Positions 44,484 to 51,345 of a stretch of 64,000 nucleotides of DNA are shown here, in pieces. How positions within the stretch are numbered: position 1 is the first letter of the stretch; each line of letters opens with the position of its first letter. This DNA is from DASYPQ01 sp041488095 (GTDB taxonomy: Bacteria > Planctomycetota > UBA1135 > GCA-002686595). The stretch covers positions 20,180-84,179 of the forward strand of contig JBGPOP010000020.1 in assembly GCA_041488095.1 (NCBI GenBank), written 5' to 3'. The notes under the pieces are model-generated. The model was not told the origin of the DNA, did no database searches, and worked only from the letters and a program-made list of their open reading frames with translations. A program made the position numbers and the translations under genes.

Positions 44484-45704
44484 TCAGCCGAGCGGGCCGG
44501 GAGTCCCTGCCTGCGGGGAGGCAGCGCCCGCCGTCTCCAGGACCTCGATCGCGGCCGCCCCGATCGCTGGCGCCTCGCGCAAGAGCGAGGGGACGAGGAG
44601 GCCGGGCCGGAGTGTCGACCCGTCGAGGTAGTGCTTGCGCAGCGCTCCGTCCCCCGTGGTCACGATCCGGCGGGCAAGGGCTTCCTCGGCGGGATCGCGG
44701 AAGACCCTGCGGAGCTCCGTGTCGGCGAGGATGGCGCCCAATCGCTGCCCGAACACGATCCGGTCGAGGAACGTGTTGGCGGCGATCCGCGCGCCCCGAG
44801 TCCCGCCCGCCGCGCGCTCTCCGGAGGCGGACCCTTCCCGCGAGCCCCGGCGCAGGACGAGCATGCGGTCGACCGCCAGCTCGGCCAGGGCCTCGGCGGC
44901 CTCCCGCAGGACGCTCGCCGCACGGTCGTCGCCCCGCAGGGCCCGGCGCTCGGGAAGATCCTCCGGGGCGAGCGGCAGCCTCCTCCCGGACAGGGCGGCC
45001 CAGGCCGCATTCATGCCCCGGGGCGAGAGCAGATCCTCGAGGTTCCTCCCGCCGCTCGACTCCATCTGCCAGGCCTTCCTCATCGAGCCCCGCAGCGCGT
45101 CGAAGCCAAGGATCGCCCCGCCGATCTTCAACGCCTCGGCCAGCCCGGTGCCGCCGCCGACGTAATAGGCGCAGGCGATGCCGCGCAAGAGCCCGTGCTC
45201 ATCCATCTCCTCGCCGTGGGCGCTCGCCTCGCCGTCGCTCGAGAGCCGCGCGACGGGTCGGGTGAGCACGAGGCCCCCCGCTGCGAGCATCGCTTCGAGC
45301 CGGTCGAGGTAGTCGGGGATCCGCGGGCCGTTGCGCATCACGGCGATCCCGCGCCCGTCGGCGGTCTTCAGGCCGGGCATGCAGACTCCCAGCCGCGCGC
45401 GTGTCCGGCTCGCCTGCGCGGCGACGGCGAGGATCGCGCGTGCTCCGGTCTCGAGCCACAAGCGACCCTGCGCGCCCTCCATCCCTCTGAGCACGATCTT
45501 CCCGCGCTCGTGGGCGAGGAGCTGACTCGCCACGGGAAGAGGGCGGAAGCCGCGCGCCCGAGCGTAGAGAGAGCAGAAGCTCGCGGCGCCGAGTCCCAGG
45601 GTGGGGCCTTCCCCCCGGGGAAGCGCGACCACCTCGTGCGCCTTGACCTCGCTGGCGCCGCCGTCGACACCGATCAGAACTTCCTGCTCCGGGACTTCGG
45701 GCAC
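44484..45704 (-). CDS. ASKHA-fold sugar kinase-like protein (BadF/GlcNAc kinase type)
   Basis: A 406-residue protein with the actin-like ATPase fold. The phosphate-1 loop is LIGVDGGASEVKAHEV (Asp14-Gly-Gly), a second part reads YYVGGGTGLAEALKI, and GPRIPDYLDRLEAM lies between. These features resemble the BadF/BadG/N-acetylglucosamine kinase group, although the second phosphate motif is not exact. With nagA and nagB in the window a GlcNAc kinase role is attractive but unproven. The last 25 residues are Ala/Pro-rich. It lies six bases after the ribbon-helix-helix gene in a leftward string with the SPFH gene. Confidence 0.75.
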   Translation of the reverse strand: MPEVPEQEVLIGVDGGASEVKAHEVVALPRGEGPTLGLGAASFCSLYARARGFRPLPVASQLLAHERGKIVLRGMEGAQGRLWLETGARAILAVAAQASRTRARLGVCMPGLKTADGRGIAVMRNGPRIPDYLDRLEAMLAAGGLVLTRPVARLSSDGEASAHGEEMDEHGLLRGIACAYYVGGGTGLAEALKIGGAILGFDALRGSMRKAWQMESSGGRNLEDLLSPRGMNAAWAALSGRRLPLAPEDLPERRALRGDDRAASVLREAAEALAELAVDRMLVLRRGSREGSASGERAAGGTRGARIAANTFLDRIVFGQRLGAILADTELRRVFRDPAEEALARRIVTTGDGALRKHYLDGSTLRPGLLVPSLLREAPAIGAAAIEVLETAGAASPQAGTPGPLG

Positions 45705-45710
45705 GTCGCG

Positions 45711-45932
45711 CTACGACCCCGCGCCCTTCTTTCTGCGCGCCCGGACCGATTCGCGCAAGAGGAACTCGATCTGGCCGTTCAAGCTGCGCACCTCCTGCGC
45801 CGCCCACGCCCGCAGATCGGCCATCAGCGGGGCGGGCAGCCGCAGCAGGAAGGGCCTGCGCGAGTCCGCGCCCTCGCCGGAGGAATCCCCCGGATCAGGC
45901 ACGGTCGCGCGATTGTCGGACTTGCCGGACAC
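45711..45932 (-). CDS. Ribbon-helix-helix (Arc-like) DNA-binding protein
   Basis: A 73-residue protein whose residues 25-68 match an Arc/MetJ-type ribbon-helix-helix domain: RPFLLRLPAPLMADLRAWAA, then LNGQIEFLLRES. The first 25 residues are disordered. It would bind DNA as a dimer through the FLLRL beta ribbon. It lies ten bases after the SPFH gene and six bases before the kinase gene, a gene pairing (SPFH plus Arc-like) that I recall from other bacterial genomes. An antitoxin role is unlikely because no toxin gene adjoins it. Autoregulation of the operon is a natural guess. Confidence 0.85.
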   Translation of the reverse strand: MSGKSDNRATVPDPGDSSGEGADSRRPFLLRLPAPLMADLRAWAAQEVRSLNGQIEFLLRESVRARRKKGAGS

Positions 45933-45942
45933 GGTCCTCGGC

Positions 45943-46809
45943 TCAGGTGTAGAGGCTCCCCGTGTTCAGGACCGGGATCGGGTTCTCGTGGCCGCACAGC
46001 ACCACGAGGAGGTTGCCGGCGAGAGTCGCGCGACGCTCCCCATCCAGCTCGACGACCCCCTTCTTCGAGAGCTTCTCGAGCGCCATCTCGACCATCCCGA
46101 CCGCTCCCTCGACGATCATCGCGCGCGCGGCGATGATCGCCGTCGCCTGCTGTCGCTGGAGCATGGCCGAGGCGATCTCGGGTGCGTACGCGAGGTGCGA
46201 GAGACGCGAATCGATGACCTCGATGCCGGCCGGATCGAGGCGCTGCTGGAGCATGATCTTCAGCTCCTGCGACACCTCGATCTGGCTGCCGCGCAGGCTC
46301 GTCTTGACGATCTCCGTGTGACCCTCGTCGTAGGGGTGGCCTCCCGCGAGCTGCCGCAGCGCGGCCTCGCTCTGCACCGAGACGAACTCCTCGAAGTCCT
46401 GGACGTCGAACTTGGCCTTGGCCGTGTCGTGCACGCGCCACACGACCACGGCGGCGATCTCGATGGGGTTGCCCATCAGGTCGTTCACCTTGAGGGTCTT
46501 CATGTTCAGGTTGTGCGCGCGCAGCGAGACCTTCTGGCGCCACGTGAAGGGGTTCGTCCAGTAGAAGCCCTCCTTCCGCACGGAACCCCGGTAGGTCCCG
46601 AAGAGCACCAGCACGCGCGCGATGTTCGGGTTGACGACGAAGAACCCGGGCACGAGGAAGGTCGCCGGCGCGAGCAGCAAGAGGGACCAGACATGGGTGG
46701 TCTTCAGGAGCGCGAATGCGAGGGTGTACAGGGCGAGGTCGAGGACGACGATTCCCCAGCCGGAGATGGAGTTGAAAGTCGACTCGGTGCGAGGTTGGGT
46801 GATCTGCAT
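45943..46809 (-). CDS. SPFH/prohibitin-domain membrane protein
   Basis: A 288-residue membrane-anchored protein. Two closely spaced hydrophobic segments (about 19-38 and 42-60) precede the SPFH domain, which starts at VNPNIARVLVLFGTYRGSVRKEGF and has LKVNDLMGNPIEIAAVVVWRV, ending in a coiled-coil QRLDPAGIEVIDSRLSHLAYAPEIASAM region. SPFH proteins organise membrane microdomains and often regulate proteases; NfeD or FtsH partners are not near. The ATG is preceded by GGAG. It is divergent from the half-barrel exoprotein gene over 141 bases that are AT-richer than average. Confidence 0.93.
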   Translation of the reverse strand: MQITQPRTESTFNSISGWGIVVLDLALYTLAFALLKTTHVWSLLLLAPATFLVPGFFVVNPNIARVLVLFGTYRGSVRKEGFYWTNPFTWRQKVSLRAHNLNMKTLKVNDLMGNPIEIAAVVVWRVHDTAKAKFDVQDFEEFVSVQSEAALRQLAGGHPYDEGHTEIVKTSLRGSQIEVSQELKIMLQQRLDPAGIEVIDSRLSHLAYAPEIASAMLQRQQATAIIAARAMIVEGAVGMVEMALEKLSKKGVVELDGERRATLAGNLLVVLCGHENPIPVLNTGSLYT

Positions 46810-46950
46810 GGGGGTTCTCCTGGGAAGGATGATATTGTCATGCTATCGATTCAATACGCAGGCGACCAGGGGTCCTTCGCGGATTCCCGCCCTCCTCGTG
46901 CAAAGCCATGGCGCGCAAGGCCTTGCATCGGCGATCATCGAGCGGCCGCC

Positions 46951-48156
46951 ATGCTGATCGTCTCCTGCGCTGCACTCCTCCTCGCGACTCGGCTCGTCGC
47001 GCCCGGGGAGAAGCCGCGCGAGCTGCGCGGGGTCTGGGTCACCGCCAGCCAGGTCGATTCCTGGTCCACCCCGGCAAAGATCGCTGAAGCCATGGAGTTC
47101 CTCGCGGAGTCCGGAGCCAACGCCGTCTTCCCTCCCGCGTGGGCGGAGGGGAAGGCGACCTTCCCGAGCACGGCGCTGAAGGATGCTCTCGCCGTCGAGC
47201 CGCGCGGACGCGACGTGCTCGCCGGGCTCGTGTTCGAGGCCCATCGGTTAGGGCTCGAGGTCGTGCCCTGGCTCGAGCCGGGGATCCCCTGTCCGTCGGA
47301 AGCGGAGTGCGCGCTCCTGAAGAAGAGGCCCGAGCTGTTCGCGCGGGGGAAGGACGGCCAGGTCCTCCTCGAGCGCGGCGTCGCGCGCGTGAACGTGGCC
47401 GACGCGGCCGGACAAGACCTCATCCTCGCAGTCGCCCTGGAGCTCTGCCGGGACTACGACATCGACGGCCTCGTGGGCACGGAGCCCTTCGTGCGATTCC
47501 GCAAGGAGGTCGGGGCCGTGGACGCGGATCTCATCGTGACGGCGCCGGCCGAGTTCTCGGGCCCGGGCGCGGAGTCCGCCGTCAGGCTCCCTCCGATCGA
47601 CGCAGGCGAACCGGAGAAGGGAGGCGAGCGCGTGATCGGCTACGACCGGCTGCGCGAGAAGGACGGAGGACTCGCGCGCACGCTGCGCGAAGGCCCATGG
47701 GCGGAAGACGCGCTCCTTCCATGGCGAGGCGGACGCGAATGGCGCCCGCGCGCGAGCGCTCTCGACCCGGTCCCGGGCGAGGGGAACTGGACGTGGAACG
47801 CGCACGAGGGCGAGCCGCAATATCTCGCGCTGGATGGTGGCGAGCGCGGCCATGCCACGTGGACCTTCACGCCGAGGGAGGACGGGGTCTACGGCCTGTA
47901 CGTCTGGGTTCCTTCGCGCGATGATCAAGCCTCGCGCGCGAGCTATCGCATCGCATCGGCGGGTGGTTCGCGGACGATAGGGATCGACGCCACGCAGGCG
48001 AAGAACCGGGGCTGGGTGCGACTCGGGGACGTCCGCCTCGAAGCGCGGAAGGAGATCGAGGTGGCGCGGCTCCTGGCCGAGGAGCAGGACGCGACCAAGA
48101 TCACGGCCGCCGGGCCCCTCCTGCCGCTCCTGAACCGGCGCGCGATGCGGCGATAG
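46951..48156 (+). CDS. Secreted protein with shortened GHL10-like barrel and golvesin-like domain
   Basis: A 401-residue exported protein (signal peptide about 1-18). Residues 27-215 follow the GHL10 barrel: ELRGVWVTASQVDSW, ANAVFPPAWAEGKA, LGLEVVPWLEPGI, DYDIDGLVGTEPF. The motif that carries the catalytic Asp in the family (DYFRFP in the gene at 43.2 kb) reads GTEPFVRF here, and the second half of the barrel is missing. Residues about 285-370 resemble the golvesin/Xly carbohydrate-binding domain (GVYGLYVWVPSRDDQASRASY). It looks like a non-catalytic binding protein. Whether it came from the neighbouring GHL10 gene is unknown. Confidence 0.8.
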   Translation: MLIVSCAALLLATRLVAPGEKPRELRGVWVTASQVDSWSTPAKIAEAMEFLAESGANAVFPPAWAEGKATFPSTALKDALAVEPRGRDVLAGLVFEAHRLGLEVVPWLEPGIPCPSEAECALLKKRPELFARGKDGQVLLERGVARVNVADAAGQDLILAVALELCRDYDIDGLVGTEPFVRFRKEVGAVDADLIVTAPAEFSGPGAESAVRLPPIDAGEPEKGGERVIGYDRLREKDGGLARTLREGPWAEDALLPWRGGREWRPRASALDPVPGEGNWTWNAHEGEPQYLALDGGERGHATWTFTPREDGVYGLYVWVPSRDDQASRASYRIASAGGSRTIGIDATQAKNRGWVRLGDVRLEARKEIEVARLLAEEQDATKITAAGPLLPLLNRRAMRR

Positions 48157-48237
48157 GCCGCCGGCGTGAATGCCCGACGGGAGAGCGCATACTGCGCGGG
48201 CCCTTCGAGCCGAGATCCACATTCCGGAGGTCCCCAG

Positions 48238-48915
48238 ATGCTCCACGAGAACCTCATCGCCAGCGCGAACGCTTCCCCCAGCCGCCGCGGAGCCGTAGCC
48301 AAGGGCTGCCTGATCGCGGGCGGCATTGGCGCGGCCCTCCTTCTCCTCGCCCTGATGCTCGGGCTGGTGCTCGCCGGCAAGTACAACCAGCTGAAGGCGG
48401 GTCACATTCGCGCGGAGGCGCAATGGGCCGAGATCGACAACCAGTACAAGCGCCGCTACGAGCTGATCCCGAACCTGGTCGAGACGGTCAAGGGTGCCGC
48501 GGACTTCGAGAAGTCGACCCTCGACGCGGTGACGCAGGCGCGCGCCTCGGTCGGAAGGGCCCAGCTCCCGGGCAACCTGCCCACGGACCCGGCCCAGCTC
48601 CAGGCCTACATCCAGGCGCAGCAGGGGCTGTCGGGCGCGTTGTCGCGGCTCTTCGCCGTCTCCGAGAACTATCCGCAGCTCAGGGCGACGCAGAACTTCC
48701 TCTCGCTGCAAGACCAGCTCGAGGGCACGGAGAACCGCATCGTCGTCGCCCGGGGCGACTACATCGCCGCGGTCAGGGGCTACAACACGAACACGGAGAC
48801 CTTCCCGGGGAACATGATCGCGGGCATGTTCGGCTTCCAGCCGCTGCCGCAGCTCCAGATCGCCTCGGAGGAACGCACAGTGCCCAAGGTCGATTTCGGC
48901 AAGGGCGCGAAGTAG
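48238..48915 (+). CDS. lemA: LemA-family protein
   Basis: A 225-residue protein with one membrane helix (about 24-47) and a long helical bundle. YNQLKAGHIRAEAQWAEIDNQYKRR followed by YELIPNLVETVKG, and the C-terminal FPGNMIAGMFGF, are the fixed blocks of the LemA family. Its biochemical role is unknown; in many bacteria it is encoded with TPM-domain proteins, as here. The ATG at 48238 has a strong GGAGG eight bases upstream. It forms an operon with the next two genes (7-base gap, then a 1-base overlap). Confidence 0.95.
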   Translation: MLHENLIASANASPSRRGAVAKGCLIAGGIGAALLLLALMLGLVLAGKYNQLKAGHIRAEAQWAEIDNQYKRRYELIPNLVETVKGAADFEKSTLDAVTQARASVGRAQLPGNLPTDPAQLQAYIQAQQGLSGALSRLFAVSENYPQLRATQNFLSLQDQLEGTENRIVVARGDYIAAVRGYNTNTETFPGNMIAGMFGFQPLPQLQIASEERTVPKVDFGKGAK

Positions 48916-48922
48916 CGGGGCC

Positions 48923-49741
48923 GTGGCGCGGCACCTCCATCCGTTGCCAGCTCTGATCCTCGCCCTGGCTGCGAGCACGGCGGCGGCGCAGTACCGCGAC
49001 CGTGGCTCCGGCGTCATCGACGACCGACCGGGGAAGACGCAGGAGGGTCACCTCGCGATTCCCGAGAACCAAGGTTGGGTCACCGACTTGGCCCGGATGC
49101 TCTCGTCCGCGGAGAAGCGCGAGCTCGAATCCCTGATGGAATCGTACAAGCAGGGGACGACCCACGAGATCGCCCTGCTGACGATGGAGAGCCTCCACGG
49201 CGAGCCCATCGAGCGCTTCGCGCTCGAGGTATTTCGGACGTGGGGCCTGGGCACGAAAGGAAGGAGCAATGGCGCGCTGCTCGTAGTCGCGAAGGACGAT
49301 CACTTGATCCGCATCGAGGTCGGACGCGGGCTCGAAGGCAATCTGACCGACTCGATCTGCGGCCGGATCATCCGCGACGTGGTCGTCCCCGAGTTCAAAC
49401 GCGGACGGTTCGGCGAGGGATTGAAGAGCGGCGTCGTCGCGATCCACGAAGCGATCGGCGGCAACTATGGACGGATCCCGTCCTCGGCGCCGGCGGTGAC
49501 CCTGGGCCTCGCGGGTCTCGTGCCGATCCTATTCTTCCTGTTCGTCCTCTTGGTGATCGTGTCCAGGATTCGGAGAGGCCTGAGGTCGGGATGGAACGTC
49601 GGCGGCGGCCTCGGGCCCCCGACGACATGGGGCGGGTTCGGCGGGTTCTCGGGCGGAGGATTCGGCGGCGGCGGTGGTGGTTTCAGCGGCTTCGGCGGCG
49701 GCGGCGGAGCCTCCGGCGGCGGCGCCACAGGGGGGTGGTGA
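48923..49741 (+). CDS. TPM-domain protein with glycine-rich C-terminus
   Basis: A 272-residue exported, membrane-anchored protein (GTG start, signal peptide to about residue 22). The TPM domain (about 48-165) shows GWVTDLARMLSSAEKRELESLM, TTHEIALLTMESL, RSNGALLVVAKDDHLIRIEVGRGLEG and a following CGRIIRDVV. A membrane helix (about 172-195) and a tail of Gly, Phe and Ser (205-272) follow. TPM proteins were first described in photosystem II repair and have phosphatase-like folds; in bacteria their role is unclear. The stop overlaps the next ATG (TGATG). Confidence 0.92.
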   Translation: MARHLHPLPALILALAASTAAAQYRDRGSGVIDDRPGKTQEGHLAIPENQGWVTDLARMLSSAEKRELESLMESYKQGTTHEIALLTMESLHGEPIERFALEVFRTWGLGTKGRSNGALLVVAKDDHLIRIEVGRGLEGNLTDSICGRIIRDVVVPEFKRGRFGEGLKSGVVAIHEAIGGNYGRIPSSAPAVTLGLAGLVPILFFLFVLLVIVSRIRRGLRSGWNVGGGLGPPTTWGGFGGFSGGGFGGGGGGFSGFGGGGGASGGGATGGW

Positions 49742-50517
49742 TGCTCGTTCAGACGGGAGCCCAGGACGCCTGGGAACCCGGGGCCCATCCTCTGCTCTAC
49801 GTCCTCGCCGAGGCAGGCCCCTGGGTTCTCGCGGCGCTAGCGCTGCTGCTCGTCCTGCGCGCGATCTTTCGTCGCAGCCGCTACCGCGCGGTCGCCGTGC
49901 TCGGACCGGATTCGCAGGCGGCCGTGCGCGAAGCGATCCGCGAGGCCGAGAAGCGCACCGTGGGAGAGATCGTCCCGGTCGTCCTCGAGCGCTCCGATGA
50001 ACATCCCGCCGCCAGCTGGCTGTGCGCCCTGTGCACGTTGCTCCTCGGGAGCGCGCTGCTCGAGAGGTTCCTGCCCTGGCACGCGCCGCACTGGCTGCTC
50101 GTCTGCCAGCTCGCGCTCGGGGCTGCCGGATTCCTGCTCGCACGCCTGCTTCCTGACCTCGCGCGCGTCTTCGTCTCGGAAGCGCGAGCGAGCGAGATGG
50201 CCGAGGAGCAGGCGCTCCAGGAATTCCACCGCTTGGGTTTGCGCGAGACCCGCGAGCACAGCGGGGTCATGCTCTTCGTGAGCCTCTACGAGCGCCGGGT
50301 CGTCGTCCTCGGCGACACGGGCATCCACGCCAAGGTCGGCGATGCTCATTGGCATCGGACCAAGGATGTCATCCTGGCCGGCATCGCTCGCGGCTCGCTC
50401 GCGGAAGGCCTCGTCGAAGGCGTGCGCGCTTGTGGTCAGGTGCTGGCCGAGCACTTCCCGGCTCGACCCGGGCACAGGAACGAGATTCCAGATCGCTTGA
50501 TCGTGCGGGCGAAGTAG
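49741..50517 (+). CDS. Second TPM-like membrane protein
   Basis: A 258-residue protein with a membrane helix at about 23-41 and another hairpin in the middle (about 95-140). The C-terminal TPM-like part has SGVMLFVSLYERRVVVLGDTGIHAKV and a following WHRTKDVILAGIARG, as in YgcG/TPM proteins of LemA operons, whereas the N-terminal part has an unusual EAIREAEKRTVGEIVPVVLER segment that also resembles TPM. The domain thus seems interrupted by the membrane hairpin. It ends the lemA operon; the gene to the right (nagB) is convergent with a 45-base gap. Confidence 0.88.
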   Translation: MLVQTGAQDAWEPGAHPLLYVLAEAGPWVLAALALLLVLRAIFRRSRYRAVAVLGPDSQAAVREAIREAEKRTVGEIVPVVLERSDEHPAASWLCALCTLLLGSALLERFLPWHAPHWLLVCQLALGAAGFLLARLLPDLARVFVSEARASEMAEEQALQEFHRLGLRETREHSGVMLFVSLYERRVVVLGDTGIHAKVGDAHWHRTKDVILAGIARGSLAEGLVEGVRACGQVLAEHFPARPGHRNEIPDRLIVRAK

Positions 50518-50562
50518 CGCGATCACCCGGGCGCCCAGGAGCCATCCAGGCCGCGGCGACGC

Positions 50563-51345
50563 TCAAGCCTGCACCGCGCCCCGATCCATCGAGAGCTCGG
50601 CCGCAGCCGCGCGGTCGATCCAGATGCGCAGGTCGGGATGTCCGCGCAGGAAGGTCGCGGGCACGTCCGGCTCGACCGGGCCTTCGATCGCGCGCCGCAC
50701 GATCCCCGCCTTGCGGCTCCCGAAGGCCAGGACGCGGATCCGCCGCGCCTCGAGGATCGTTGCGAGGCCCATCGTGATCGCTCGCCGAGGAACCTTCTCG
50801 ATCCCGCCGAAGGCCTCCGCAGCGTCCTCGCGCGTCCAGGGGTGCAGCTCGACCTCGCGCGTGCGGCTCTCGCGCGCCGCTCCCGGCTCGTTGAAGGCGA
50901 CGTGTCCGTTGCGCCCGATACCGAGGATCTGCACGTCGACGCCGCCCGCCTCGCGGATCGCGCGCTCGTAGGCGAGGCAGTGCCCGGCAACCTCCTCCCT
51001 CGCGAGGCCGGCGGCGGGGATGTGGACGTTTGCGCTCGGGACCTCCAGGCGCGCGAAGACTTGTTCGTGCATCCAGCGCGCGAACGTCCCAGGGTGATCG
51101 GGCGGGAGGTCGAGATACTCGTCGAGGTTGAACGTCGAGACCTGTCCGAAGTCCAGGCCTTCCTCGCGGTGGATGCGGACCAGCTCGCGATACACGCCGG
51201 CGGGCGTGTCACCCGTCGCGAGACCCAGATTCACGCGGCGCTTCTCGCGAACGAGTGCGGCGATTTCGCGCGCGAGCGCGATCTCGGCCTGCTCGCGCCG
51301 CTCGACGACGATCGTGTCGAAGTCGGACCGCCCCCCGCCGCTCAT
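50563..51345 (-). CDS. nagB: Glucosamine-6-phosphate deaminase
   Basis: Converts glucosamine 6-phosphate to fructose 6-phosphate and ammonia, joining amino-sugar breakdown to glycolysis. The 260-residue protein has LGLATGDTPAGVYREL, STFNLDEYLDLP and LGIGRNGHVAFNEPG; the last block is like that of the monomeric or dimeric Bacillus NagB (GNGH) and unlike E. coli (GNDGH), so allosteric control by GlcNAc-6-P is not expected. Its ATG overlaps the stop of the upstream histidine-kinase gene (ATGA at 51342-51345). No transport or repressor gene (nagC/nagR) adjoins it. Confidence 0.93.
   Translation of the reverse strand: MSGGGRSDFDTIVVERREQAEIALAREIAALVREKRRVNLGLATGDTPAGVYRELVRIHREEGLDFGQVSTFNLDEYLDLPPDHPGTFARWMHEQVFARLEVPSANVHIPAAGLAREEVAGHCLAYERAIREAGGVDVQILGIGRNGHVAFNEPGAARESRTREVELHPWTREDAAEAFGGIEKVPRRAITMGLATILEARRIRVLAFGSRKAGIVRRAIEGPVEPDVPATFLRGHPDLRIWIDRAAAAELSMDRGAVQA

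Noticed and set aside
45711..45932. Ribbon-helix-helix protein as an antitoxin
   Set aside because: Both neighbours are large proteins (SPFH and an ASKHA kinase) with no toxin-like features.
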